From Hydractinia symbiolongicarpus (lineage: Eukaryota > Cnidaria > Hydrozoa > Anthoathecata > Hydractiniidae), in contig NC_079875.1 of the NCBI RefSeq assembly GCF_029227915.1, positions 29,508,001-29,572,000 on the forward strand: a stretch of 64,000 nt of DNA. Direction: 5' to 3'. Shown here piece after piece: positions 12,270 to 24,255 of this stretch. The translations under genes and the position numbers were made by a program. Each line of letters opens with the position of its first letter. Positions within the stretch are counted from its first letter, which is position 1. Under the pieces are notes generated by a model. The model was given only the letters and a program-made list of their open reading frames with translations, did not search any database and was not told the DNA's origin.

Positions 12270-13679
12270 ATGATGAAGTATTACGAAGTGTTGGATTATG
12301 GAGTTCTGATGGATATGGAGGAGGAATCAGAAATATCCTCTACCTACAAAAAAAGGTTTCAAGAAGGCATGGCCTTTTTAGAGAACCAAAAATTTCCTTA
12401 TTTTTCATATGGAACAGTGGCTTGGGAAAGGGACCGCAAATGTAAACTTCCTGACATATATCTGTCATTTTTAAAAAACAAAAGTTCTGAACATGACTGC
12501 TGCACATGTTTTAATGATAGTGTTAGCTGTTTTCATGAATGCTGTATAGTCAAATTGAAATTGTTTGCAGCAGCATTAAAAATGAAAGTTAAGTCTTCCA
12601 CTCATGTACCTATTTCACACCATGAAAAAGTTGCACCACATAACCAAGCAAAACCGATTTAATCATCTACACCAGGAAATACCAAGAACATAGATAAAAA
12701 ATTATCACAAACTACGTCATTCAAAACAGCAACATCTACATTACCAACTCATTTAGAACATCATAAGATTGATTTATTACAAAAATACAATACCAATGTT
12801 AACTGTAAAATAGCAATAAATAAGATATTTCAGATTGTTGAGAATCAAATGAAAGTAAAACCACCATACACCAATCCATTTATCAGTAATATGAACTACT
12901 TAACTTCAGTAATTGGTAAAAACAGTAAATGTAGTACCACAATGTTGAGAGCATCTATTAATGGAGAAAATATCAACATACACTGTCAAGAGGGGGAAAG
13001 TTTCAATGCCTTTTGTGCCCTTAACAATGTTGTATCAGATCTACAAGGCATTGAAGAATTACCATTTCCCTCTGACAATTTTTATCATGTTGTCGACGAA
13101 CTTTGGCTTTTAAAAGCAGGAGCCTTAGAAGCTGATTTTGTAAATGAAATAGCTCCAGGCAACAGGTCTCCATCAGGTGGTTACAATCATCAGTTAGTCA
13201 AAAAGGTAGCAGAGTCTAAAGCATATGAATGGCATGACTTTGATTTAAGTAACTGGTTCAAAAACAACAACAACGAAAAGTACACTCATTTGATTTCAGA
13301 AATTGGAGTGCAAGTAAATGCCAGAGTGCTTATCAGTTTAAACAAAAGTCAACATGCAGCCTTAATGCTTTTTAAGGAAAGTATTGCCATCATAAACAGC
13401 TGCAATAAGCCTCCAATAAAGTATTTGCCCTTTAAAGATGGACTCTTTTATACTATCAAACGTGCTATGATGAGAATTAGCCCTACCATTATTTTGTCTC
13501 TTACCGTTCCCATCAAAGATTTTTTTGTGCCTTTTTATGTGAATAGTCTTATTTTTTTAAATTTTAAATTCTTTGCTGCCTCTGAACTAAAATTGCCCTA
13601 TTTATTTTTGTGTATATACAGCACCTTACTCAAAAATAGCATGCATTTAGTAGGGAGGGTTGAAGTAAGAGGGACATAA
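12270..13679 (+). pseudogene. Unrecognised downstream reading frame, interrupted by one stop
   Basis: From ATG 12270 the frame runs to a TAA at 12660, then stays open in the same frame through 12849 to 13679 (about 470 codons in all). It is also in frame with the C-terminal part of the integrase, from which only the TAA at 12243 separates it. The first part is Cys/His-containing (HDCCTCFNDSVSCFHECC), and the second part is mixed and globular-looking (LPFPSDNFYHVVDELWLLKA). The last 50 codons are low-complexity and hydrophobic and probably not coding. I do not recognise the family. It may be a second Ginger-element protein or the C-terminal extension of the integrase. Confidence 0.45.
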
Positions 13680-14344
13680 TAAACAGTCAATTTGCCATTA
13701 ACAAACAAAACTAATTCCTGCAAAATTTCACATTTAAATCAAACCCTAAAAGTTAATCAGTCACAAAAGTTCTAATTTAAAAAAAAAAATCAATTGAGGA
13801 GGAGGCCCTTTCCTACTCCCTACACCTCCTTAGATGCTGCCTTCAATGTAAAATAATCTCATTAGCGACTTAATACATGATAACAGATACACAAACAAAG
13901 ATGTCTGAATAATTTTTATCTTGCTACCTACAAACATTTTCTCCTGCATCTCGGGCCGCCATTATACTCTCTGGTCTTTTGTGAGTGTGAATCGATTATA
14001 TCGTGACCTAGGCAAGGGAATCGATAAGTGTCAAATAACTCTTGTCAGATAATTATATTTTGTTGATATAAAAGTACAATATTCAAATATAAAAGTAAGA
14101 AGTAAAAGAAGTTGTAAATTTTCTTTTTCAAAGGAAAAGAGCAACTAATTTATCTTGAACATTTAAAAGTTTCGATCCCGTTTCGATTAGTGCTGATCTG
14201 TCATAATGCCCCGGGTTTTCATATCCAGAGACGCGCTTGAATTCCCCCGTGTCCACAAAAAGATAATTTTTGATCTCATTTCATGAAATCTAATCTATTA
14301 TTTAGTTCTCACGAAATAACAGAAAGACTAGCGCCCAAATTTAA
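13680..14344. other. No gene recognised
   Basis: AT-rich spacer between the integrase locus and the MITE. It ends at the TTAA target duplication (14341-14344). Nothing else seen. Confidence 0.5.
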
Positions 14345-14925
14345 CCCTTGTGGTGCGGATCCCGTATATATACGGGATAGCCACGGACGTTTTACAGGCC
14401 CGCTCCCAGCTGCGTCACACAAGCAATTTCAACAAACTGGTTTTGCTCAGATCTTGTAGTACAAAACTCTGCCCTTTGAAAAGAAAGTCGGAGTCTAAAA
14501 CAAAATCAATAATTCATTCAAATAATCTCTCCGCAAATTTTGCCAAGTCCGAGATTGTTGGTCTTGTCACGGGCCACCAAAGCAGCGCAAATTCACCCAA
14601 ACACAGTTTTGTGTCACGTACTTAGCGTGCGCCCAATGCATTTGCTACACATCTAATGCTCGCAATCCGTTCTTACATTAAACTAAAGTCAACTAAAGCC
14701 AACAGGCCCGGGGGTCCAAGGGGCAGTGCCCCCCCCCTGGCGGGAGGCGACGAACGCCAAGACGCAAATTTCTGGAGGCCAAGAAAAAAGTTTAGGACTT
14801 TTTCCATCAAATAAGCCTGAAGTGAGCATTTAGTTGCTTTTTGTTCTTGAGTTATAGTCAATTAAAGTAGGAATAAAAGTTGTGTCAAAATTGGGCTTTT
14901 TGACAAACGGACCACACTACGAGGG
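14345..14925. mobile_element. piggyBac-type MITE (581 bp) with TTAA target duplication
   Basis: TTAA stands at 14341-14344 and again at 14926-14929. Inside them the ends are inverted repeats: CCCTTGTGGTGCGG on the left and CCCTCGTAGTGTGG on the right read from the other strand. TTAA duplication and ends starting with CCC are hallmarks of piggyBac elements. The inside carries a 20-bp palindrome (ATCCCGTATATATACGGGAT, 14369-14388) and a GC-rich stretch at 14704-14760, but no transposase, so it is non-autonomous. The 91-codon frame at 14350-14625 is not supported as a gene. Confidence 0.8.
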
Positions 14926-14979
14926 TTAAGAAATAAAAAATTCTGGCAAGATTTTAGAACTAAAGTGAAACGTTTTTAA

Positions 14980-15438
14980 TAAAACCGGACATCCCTCCTA
15001 AAGCAGACACCTTCCTTTTTAAAAGACAGAGAAATTTTTGTCCTGGATGACTTCATAATAACCCTTATAATAAAATCTCTCTAAGGCAGATACTTCTTCC
15101 ATGTCCCACACGGTTATTTCTCACAGAATTTACCTCAATGAATCGGACAAAGAAAACTTTTGACCAGGCTGTATAACTTTGCAATCATTTTCTCAGTCTT
15201 ATCACGTTTTTTATATTCTTCTACCCTACTACCTAAAATGTCTAAAAACGTCCTTGTTGAGGCAAATTGTCTTCTAAGAATGTTTCTTTGTCTAACTGAG
15301 GAGGGGATAATAGGCATGCCTAATTGACTTCGCAATAGAATTTTTCGCGTTTTGCCAAAAAAGGAAAACTTCCTTGACACGTCTCTAAAGCGGACAGAAT
15401 CTCTGGCTCCAGGTGTCCGCTTTAAGGGTGTCCTACTG
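14980..15438. mobile_element. Decayed pogo/Tigger-like MITE fragment
   Basis: The right end reads AAGCGGACA...GGTGTCCGCTTTAAGGGTG then TCCTACTG followed by TA. Read from the other strand this is CAGTAGGACACCC, like the CAGT-starting ends of pogo/Tigger elements with TA duplication. Related words (AAACCGGACATCCC, AAAGCAGACACC) lie near 14983-15012, which would be the degraded left arm. An 81-codon minus-strand frame at 15135-15380 has no recognised domain. The call is tentative because the left terminus is not clean. Confidence 0.4.
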
Positions 15439-16119
15439 TATTATCTGTTTTTCCCGTGTCATGTGTGGAAGAGAAAAGTCTCCCTAAACTACCTTTGAAG
15501 TTTTTGTGCTAGATCTTCCTCAACAATTATATTTAGACATATTTTGTTTTCTTGTTTGATATTGTGAGTGAGGAAATTATTTTTACAATTTGTTTCGACT
15601 AAAGGCGCGTTTACACGACTGGGTGTCACACTTCGCCCTTACGATATCAGAATTAGCTTACATGCTTAATACAGTACATCTATACAACAAGTATGTTAAA
15701 AAACTACATGGAGAAACGTGTTTTCCAATACTTTAGTAATTAAGATTTCGGATGTATCAGGATAAATCTTATTAACGATATACTAATAACATAAATATAA
15801 TTTTAAAAACAGATTGAAATAAATACAACAAAAGCCGGATAAATTTCATATAAAATAGTGGTATTTCTGTCATACAATAATAAACTGGTAAGATGTTGAA
15901 TATAATTGAACACCCTTTTCGAGTTGCCGACACTCGAGCCCAACATTTAAAGCTTATATCGCATAAAAATCACACTATTCAAATCTAGTCCATCTGAGTG
16001 CTATAACACTATCTTGATTTTGAGCTTTTAAGGTCGAGTCCCGAATTTATTTGAACTCTTTTACCTTCACACTGTGTGTGATAAAATTTTAACAATTGTT
16101 TTCAAGAACATTTGGATGT
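15439..16119. other. No gene recognised
   Basis: AT-rich, with no open frame or repeat of note. Confidence 0.5.
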
Positions 16120-16720
16120 TTCATGTATCCTTAGGTATTAGTGTTGTATAAATATACGCTTTAACCAACACAATGGTGATTAATCCTTATAAAGTTTCTT
16201 CCGTACACGTTACCAACTCCGAATTACAATATCTTTTTGCAATATAGTTGTTGCTGACGTTATAAGAGTTCTTGCTATTGGCAATCCATACACAGCATTT
16301 CGTAGATTTTACTGACACCGACACAAAAATCTATATTTTTCTTTCTTTTTTTTGCGCTTCAACCGTTTCTTCTGTTAAATATTCCTGTCGTCTCATATCG
16401 TTTATACGGATACATAGTAACTAATCCATGCAAGGTTTTATCGGTGAGAATGTCACGTTACAATCTTAGAATTACGATATCTTTCAGATCTGTATTATAT
16501 ATTTGCTGAAAACCTCTTACTGTTGATCAATCCATACACACCGATTTTGTCGACTTCTCAAACTCAGCAATCACGTTTTTTTTTTAAATGCTAACATTGC
16601 TGCCATTAAGTGTTGGCCGTCTCATATCTTTCAGAACTGCATACTGATTAATTTAAAAAGAGTTTCGTCAGTAAGAACATATGGTTACAAAATCAAGAAT
16701 ACGATATCGATAAAATTGTA
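16120..16720 (+). repeat. Diverged tandem repeat, period about 230-247 bp
   Basis: The block GAATTACAATATCT, preceded by GTTAC and followed by TGCTG, occurs at about 16220, again at about 16467 as GAATTACGATATCT and at about 16696 as GAATACGATATC. TCTCATATC and CTGATTAAT-like words recur at matching offsets. About two and a half copies are visible, strongly diverged. No function is evident. Confidence 0.5.
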
Positions 16721-18987
16721 CCTTAATTTGAACGGTTTCGATTAATTTATAATATAGACTTTTTAGACTTTTTAATCCGAAGATAAGTTATGAAGAATTT
16801 AGCCCTGAATTTAAAATAAAACTGTTTTTTTTAAAGTGGATAATTAGTTAGGAAAACGAAGAAAATTGTAGGAAATGGAACTGTTAGAAATGACATGGAT
16901 AGGACTTGATTCAACAAATCTGCGTTGAAATTCAAACTATGACCTTGAAATTAATGGAATGGAACTGTTTGAATTGACATGGAGAAAATTTTTTATGGTA
17001 GTGTAAAGAGCGCCAAATTAAGCATCCGCTTGATATGTTAGACAAATATAGAGATAACCTTTTTTGCGATTGAACGAGTTTGATGAAAATAATATGACTT
17101 TAGTATGTAAATAATGTAAAACTAGCTTCTTCGTACAAATCTTCGCACCGAGCAAAAAACGTTCGTTAGTACGCGAAATTTAGTGTAGAAATACACGTTT
17201 TTTATAAGCAACGCTAATTTTCGGTCCAGCCTCGCTGTTGCTTAATTTTATAAAACTTTCAGTCTCGTTTAATGCTTATCTGTTGCTTAAATATCCCAAA
17301 AGCAATTATTTCCAACCTCGTTTCTAGGACTTCTTTCCATCACGCTTATATCGGACTTTTTCTCTTCTGTTAAGAATCTGGTGTAAGCGTAAAGGAAAGA
17401 ACGGAGCTAGGGAACTATTCTCTCTCTATGTGGAACCTTACATGTAAATATGCTACAGAAGTCCATGGTTAATTTGTCGTATTTTGCTGTTTAAAGTTTA
17501 ATTCTGACTTATCCATCCGAGGCTGGCTTGTTGCTTAATAGTTGCTTCAAATTTCATGAAATTTTAGCGTCGTGATAGCGTGCATCCACAAGTACATATT
17601 TTTTTTAAGAAACAGAACGATTGCGGAAAGGTATTTTAAGCGCCAAATTTTTTAAACAAAAAAAACTAAAAAGGAAAAAAAATGCATAACCATCGATTAC
17701 GTGAATTTCATTGGGAAATATATTTCATATAAATAGAATTATAAAGTGTCCGTGTTAATGTCATTATTAATAATTATTATAGTTATAAATGTTAACATCG
17801 AACGTTAATTCCGTCACTCCAGAGGAACATGGCAAGTTATCGGCTAACGTATGTTCCAAACTTTCCATTTCAGAAGTACTCTGTTTAAAAAAGAGTACTT
17901 CCATGTACATCCCAGCAAAATTCTTTGATGTGATATCTAAAAAAATATTGATAGTAGTTATTAAGGGAATAATCTAAGTAAAAGTAAGTGCTAAGAAAAA
18001 CATTTTATAAAGCCAGAATGCCGTCACACTGGAGGGGGGAAACAAATACTTTTCACCACCAAAGTTTTTTAAAAAAAACAGGGGATTTATCTCAATTTCA
18101 TTAAAAGAAATAGAACTACCACTGTATTATATAATAAACATTTTCCAAAATTTTGACACTAAGGATTCAAAAATTATTATATATATAATTTATGGATTCT
18201 TCAGATGCAGCGTTAATCCTAGACGTAAATTTGAAACATGCTTTGTTAGTGTTTTCTCAAACAATTTTCAATAGGTAATGTAACCCTTGTAATAATTTTG
18301 CAATCCTAGTTTTAGCACTGTATGATCCTTAAGTTATGGTGTTGACACGAGGAATGAATACACAATTTAAAATGCGATGATTTTGTACAGTGTTCATGTC
18401 TATATCTAACAGGAGAGCATAAACTTTGAAACACAGATGGAATATTGTTTTTATAATGGTCAAAAGCTAAAAAAAACAATTTTTCAGTTTCATACTTCAG
18501 CTCAGTGGAAGAATATTAGATTCAAAGTAAAATGGACCAGTAGATTCCCAACATTTTTTGAAGTGAATAATCCTTAATGCCTTGTTTTAAAGAGATTGAA
18601 TTCTGTTTTTTATTTCAAGGATGATAAAACCCCAAATATGACAGCTGTATATACATACGTATGTGAGATGACTGTGAAAGATGGCATGGTAAATGGAGCA
18701 CAATGTAGGATAGGTCACATAATATCTGATTTTGGCCAGCATACCAGTAACCGAAAGAAATTACTACCAAAACTTTAAACAAAGAAATCTGTCAACGCAA
18801 ACAGAAAACAGAACAAGTGATGATGGAGAGATAGTGATTTTCAACACAGTCAACAACATGGAATAATCAATCAACAAGCTAATAACAGACTCAACCATTG
18901 CTATGTAGTTACTATAAAACATTCTTCTTGAAGAGGAGGTAGCTATATAATATATAGCTAACAATTTTGAATATGGAATCTTGTGCA
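16721..18987. other. No gene recognised
   Basis: AT-rich. Two short related segments (AAATGGAACTGTTAGAAATGACATGG near 16873 and a similar one near 16957) are the only internal repeats noticed. Open frames of about 60 codons at 17789 and 18596 have no support. Confidence 0.5.
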
Positions 18988-19834
18988 GATCAGGTTCTTA
19001 TATCTTAGCCGTGGAATTGATAAACGAAGCATTTCAAAGTGACGAGTGTTATATATTTGTAATTTTTCGTATTCATACAGCGTAATTGAACTTTAGGGTC
19101 AACCTCGTCTCAGGATCTGTATATTTTAGTCGTAAAATTGATAAACGAGGCATTTGAAAGAGATGAGTATCATATATTTGCAATTTTTCGTATTGATACA
19201 AGATAATTGTCATTTAGGGACGACAACCTTGTGTCAGGTTCTATATATTTTAGCCGTACAATTCATAAACGAGGCATTTCAATGTGACGAGTGTCATGTA
19301 TTTACGATTTTTTGTATTGATACAAAAAAATTGTACTTTAGGAGCAACCACGTCTCAGGTTCTATATATTTCTGCCGTAAAATTGATAAACGAGGATTTT
19401 AAAAGAGACGTGCGTTAAATTCTTGGAATTTTTCGTATTGATACAAGATAATTGTCATTTAGGGACGACAACCTCGTCTCATGTTCTATATATTTTAACC
19501 GTAAATTTGATAAACGAGGCATAAAAAAGTGACGAGTGTCTCATATATTTGCGATTTTTCGTATTGATACAAGATAATTGTCATTTAGGGACGACATCCT
19601 CGTTAAAGGCTTTGTGCTGTGAAATCGGTGTCTACTATTTTATGTGTCTAAAAACTATAGACACGGGAATGTGTCTTATATGCATCCGTTGAGATGATAT
19701 CTAGCATGCTTGAGTATGGTGTTTACAAGTATAAACTTTAAAGCCGTTAAGGTAAACAGTGGCAAATTCTCGAAGAAATCACAGCAGCGTTTATATCATT
19801 CAGTCATTTGTAAGGGTAAAGCCTAATTCTTATT
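18988..19834 (+). repeat. Left arm of an 847-bp inverted repeat
   Basis: Every position i in 18988-19834 pairs with position 39878-i in 20044-20890, with no length difference and only a few substitutions seen (for example CTAAAAACTATAG against CTAAAAACAATAG near 19672). The outer part, 18988-19612, is about five copies of the 124-bp satellite. The inner part, 19613-19834, is single-copy sequence that starts with the satellite-end junction. The outer edge starts at GATCAGGTTCTTATATC. Confidence 0.95.
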
Positions 19835-20043
19835 CTAACCCTAACGCTATCTTTACCTTGGCCCCCTTTTCTAGCTAGCTAGTTAACTACTTTTAAGCTA
19901 GCTAGCTATAAAATAACCCAGCTAAAAAAACTTATACCCTTAGCTATGCGTCGAACAAATTAATTTTAGCTTAGCTTTCTTAACTATTATGACAAGAAAA
20001 TTATTAAAAGGTAATAAAAAATTATCAAGAAGTTATATTTATC
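19835..20043. other. Loop of the inverted repeat
   Basis: 209 bp of AT-rich DNA with several CTAGCTAG runs and no reading frame. It separates the two arms of the large palindrome. Confidence 0.85.
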
Positions 20044-20890
20044 AATAAGAATTAGGCTTTACCCTTACAAATGACTGAATGATATAAACGCTGCTGTGAT
20101 TTCTTCGAGAATTTGCCACTGTTTACCTTAACGGCTTTAAAGTTTATACTTGTAAACACCATACTCAAGCATGCTAGATATCATCTCAACGGATGCATAT
20201 AAGACACATTCCCGTGTCTATTGTTTTTAGACACATAAAATAGTAGACACCGATTTCACAGCACAAAGCCTTTAACGAGGATGTCGTCCCTAAATGACAA
20301 TTATCTTGTATCAATACGAAAAATCGCAAATATATGAGACACTCGTCACTTTTTTATGCCTCGTTTATCAAATTTACGGTTAAAATATATAGAACATGAG
20401 ACGAGGTTGTCGTCCCTAAATGACAATTATCTTGTATCAATACGAAAAATTCCAAGAATATAACGCACGTCTCTTTTAAAATCCTCGTTTATCAATTTTA
20501 CGGCAGAAATATATAGAACCTGAGTCGTGGTTGCTCCTAAAGTACAATTTTTTTGTATCAATACAAAAAATCGTAAATACATGACACTCGTCACATTGAA
20601 ATGCCTCGTTTATGAATTGTACGGCTAAAATATATAGAACCTGACACAAGGTTGTCGTCCCTAAATGACAATTATCTTGTATCAATACGAAAAATTGCAA
20701 ATATATGATACTCATCTCTTTCAAATGCCTCGTTTATCAATTTTACGACTAAAATATACAGATCCTGAGACGAGGTTGACCCTAAAGTTCAATTACGCTG
20801 TATGAATACGAAAAATTACAAATATATAACACTCGTCACTTTGAAATGCTTCGTTTATCAATTCCACGGCTAAGATATAAGAACCTGATC
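20044..20890 (-). repeat. Right arm of the 847-bp inverted repeat
   Basis: Reverse complement of 18988-19834 (see there). Unlike the left arm, the sequence outside it (after 20890) continues as satellite, so the outer edge of the palindrome lies within the minus-strand array. Confidence 0.95.
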
Positions 20891-22375
20891 GAAGTTGTCG
20901 CCCTAAATGACAATTATCTTGTACCTATCAATACGAAAAATGGCAAATATATGAGACACTCGTCACTTTTTAATGCCTTGTTTATCAATTTTACGACTAA
21001 AATATACAGATCCTGAGACGAGGTTGACCCTAAAGTTCAATTACGCTGTATGAATACGAAAAATTACAAATACATAACACTCGTCACTTTGAAATGCTTC
21101 GTTTATCAATTCCACGGCTAAGATAAAAGAACCTGATCGAAGTTGTCGCCCTAAATGACAATTATCTTGTAGCTATCAATACGAAAAATGGCAAATATAT
21201 GAGACACTCGTCACTTTTTAATGCCTCGTTTATCAATTTTACGGCTAAAATATATAGAACATGAGACGAGGTTGTCGTCCCTAAATGACAATTATCCTGT
21301 ATCAATACGAAAAATAGCAAATGTATAACACTCGTCACTTTGAAATGCCTCGTTTAACAATTTTACAGCTAAAATATATAGAACCTGAGAAGAGGTTGTT
21401 GACCCTAAAGGACAATTATCCTGTATCAATACGAAAAATCGGAAATACATGAGACATTTGTCTCTTTTAAATGCCTTGTTTAACAATTTTACAGCTAAAA
21501 TATATAGAACCTGAGAAGAGGTTGTTGACCCTAAATGACAATTATCGTGTATCAATAGGAAAAATCGCAAATGTATGAGAGACTCGTCACTTTTAAATAC
21601 CTCGTTTATCAATTTTACGGCTAAAATATAGGGAAACTGAGACGTTGTTGACCCTAAATTACAATTATCCTTTATCAATACGAAAAATCACAAGTATATG
21701 ATACTCGTCACTTTGAAATACCTCGTTTATCAATTTTGCGACTAAAATATGTAGAACGCGGGCGAGGTTGTCGTCCCTATGTGACAATTGTCTTGTATCA
21801 ATACCAAAAATCGCAAATATACAACATTCGTTTCGTACAAAATGCCTCGTTTATCAATTTTACGGCTATAATACACAGAACCTGAAACGAGGTTGTCGTC
21901 CCTAAATGACAATTATCTTGTATAAATACGAAAAATCGCAAATATAAGATACACATCGCTTTTAAATGCCTCGTTTATCAATTTTACGACTAAAATATAC
22001 AGATCCTGAGACTAAATGGCAATTATCCTGTATGAATACTAAAAATTGCAAATATATAACAGTCGTCACTTTGAATTGCCTCGTTTACCAATTTTACGGC
22101 GATAATACACAGAACCTGAACCTTTTAAATGCCTGGTTTATGAATTTTACGACTAAAATAAATAAAACCTTTACCAAGGTTGTAGCCCTAAGTGACAATT
22201 ATCTTGTATTAGTACGAAAATTCGTAGATATATAACACTCGTCTCTTTTAAATCCCTCGTTTATCAATTTTACGACTAAAATAGATAGAACCTGAGACGA
22301 GGTTGTCGACCCTAAATTACAATTATCATGTATCAATACGAAAAATCGCAAATACGTGACACTCGTTGTTAAAAT
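20266..22375 (-). repeat. 124-bp satellite, array C (about 17 copies, minus orientation)
   Basis: Same unit as array A but reversed (for example CGTTTATCAATTTTACG and CTAAAATATATAGAACCTGA). A two-unit higher-order repeat is seen at 20887 and 21135, exactly 248 bp apart (ATCGAAGTTGTCGCCCTAAA in both). Units near 22000-22160 are shortened and rearranged. The part up to 20890 is the right palindrome arm. Confidence 0.95.
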
Positions 22376-22542
22376 AGGTGACGCTCACTTGCTATCTTTT
22401 ATTTAGTTGTGAACCGGTGGTTCTATTATTTTATGTTAGAACTGTCACGTGCATTATATTACGCATATATTTTTTTTATTCTCTACGTTTTTCTGTGATC
22501 AGTTTGTTCTTTAGTGAGAAACTCTGTGTGTCTGTTTTTATC
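22376..22542. other. Spacer between oppositely oriented satellite arrays
   Basis: About 167 bp of non-satellite sequence. It contains GTGAACCGGTGGTTCTATTA then TTTTATGTTAGAA, which resembles the array-end junction at 19625 (GTGAAATCGGTGTCTACTAT then TTTATGTGTCTAA). It may therefore be a diverged terminus of the same element. Confidence 0.5.
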
Positions 22543-23940
22543 AACATGTATTTGCGATTTTTCGTATTGATACAAGATAATTGTCATTTAGGGTCACCAA
22601 TCTCGTCGCAGGTTCCATATATTTTAGTCGTAAAATTGATAAACGAGGCATTTAAAAGAGACAAATGTCTGATATATTTGCGATTTTTCGTATTGATACA
22701 AGATAATTGTCATTTAGGGACGACAATCTCGTCTCAGGTTCCATATAATTTAGTTGTAAAATTGATAAACGAGGCATTTCAAAGTGACGAGGGTCATGTA
22801 TTTGCGATTCTTCGTATTGATACAAGATAAATGTACCTTAGGGACGACAAGCTCGTCTCAGCTTCTATATATTTTAGTCGTAAAATTAATAAACGAGGCA
22901 TTTAAAAGAAACGAATGTCTCATATATTTGCGATTCTTCGTGTTAATACAAGATAATTGTCATTTAGGGTCGACAACCTCGTCTCAGGTTCTATAAATTT
23001 TAGTTGTAAAATTGCTTAAAGAGGCATTTCAAATTGACATGTATTTGCGATTTTTCGTATTGATACAAGATAATTGTCATTTAGAGTCAACAACCTCGTC
23101 TCAGGTTCTATATATTTTAGCCTTAAAATTGATAAACAAGGCATTTAAAAGAGACAAATGGCTCATATTTTTCCGATTCTTCGTGTTGATACAAGATAAT
23201 TGTCATTTAGGGTCGACAACCTCATTTCAGGTTCTATATATTTTAGTCGTAAAATTGCTAAACGAGGCATTTCAAAGTGACACGTATTTGCGATTTTTCG
23301 TATTGGTACAAGATAATTGTCATTTAGAGTCAACAACCTCGTCTCAGGTTCTATATATTTTAGCCTTAAAATTGATAAACAAGGCATTTAAAAGAGACAA
23401 ATGGCTCATATTTTTCCGATTCTTCGTATTGATACAAGATAATGGTCATTTAGGGTCAACAACCTCGTCTCAGGTTCTATATATTTTAGCTTTAAAATTG
23501 ATAAACAAGGCATTTAAAAGAGACAAATGTCTCATATATTTGCGATTCTTCGTGTTGATACAATATAATTGTCATTTAGGGACGACAATCTCGTCTCAGG
23601 TTCCATATATTTTAGTCGTAAAATTGATAAACGAGGCATTTAAAAGAGACAAATGTCTGATATATTTGCCATTTTTCGTATTGATACAAGATAATTGTCA
23701 TTTAGGGACGACAATCTCGTCTCATGTTCCATATAATTTAGTTGTAAAATTGATAAACGAGGCATTTCAAAGTGACGAGTGTCATGTATTTGCGAGTTTT
23801 CGTATTGATACAAGATAATTGTACCTTAGGGTCAACAACGTCTCAGTTTCTATATATTTTAGTTGTAAAATTGATAAACGAGGCATTTAAAATGACGAGT
23901 GTCATGTATTTGCGATTCTTCGTATTGATACAAGATAATT
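22543..23940 (+). repeat. 124-bp satellite, array D (about 11 copies, plus orientation)
   Basis: Plus-strand copies of the same unit. The long open frame at 23012-23818 is several units translated in sequence and repeats the same peptide words, so it is not a gene. The array is cut at 23936 by the left terminal repeat of the DIRS element. Confidence 0.95.
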
Positions 23941-24031
23941 TTATTTCATAAAATTTCCGTCGATATAATGCTGAGTCATCCAACCCTATAGCGCTAGAAT
24001 AAGCGCGGCCCTGCGGGCCCCACATATCCTC
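23936..24031 (+). repeat. Left inverted terminal repeat of the DIRS element
   Basis: Holds CCAACCCTATAGCGCTAGAA and the GC-rich palindromic word GGGCCCCACAT/GCGGGCCC. Matches 28111-28206 in reverse. Confidence 0.9.
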
Positions 24032-24255
24032 TTTTTCCAACCTTCGCTAGCGAAGAAAGATGTATCTTGTTTTGTTTACTAAAGGAAAAGGTATTTTATC
24101 TTTTATTATCCTAGCTAAACTAGAATTCTTGATAGAGTTAGCTTATAAAAGCAACTCTCCTAATACTCATTGACATATGTGATGAGTCATTTTGTGGTTA
24201 AAACATTTCTCGGGATGTGAAAACAAAGTTTTCTCTTATCTTCAGATTTTCAAAA

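Noticed and set aside
18988-20890. Helitron or Helentron identity of the satellite-bearing structure
   Set aside because: A short hairpin (GTGTCTA...TAGACAC near 19659) lies close to the array end, but no CTRR terminus, TC start or Rep/helicase was found with it.
23012-23818. 268-codon open frame with repeated peptide words
   Set aside because: It is several 124-bp satellite units translated in a row. Indels between units happen to keep the frame, and most other units do not. Similar frames at 3343-7362, 19154, 20476, 21292 and 29565 are rejected for the same reason.
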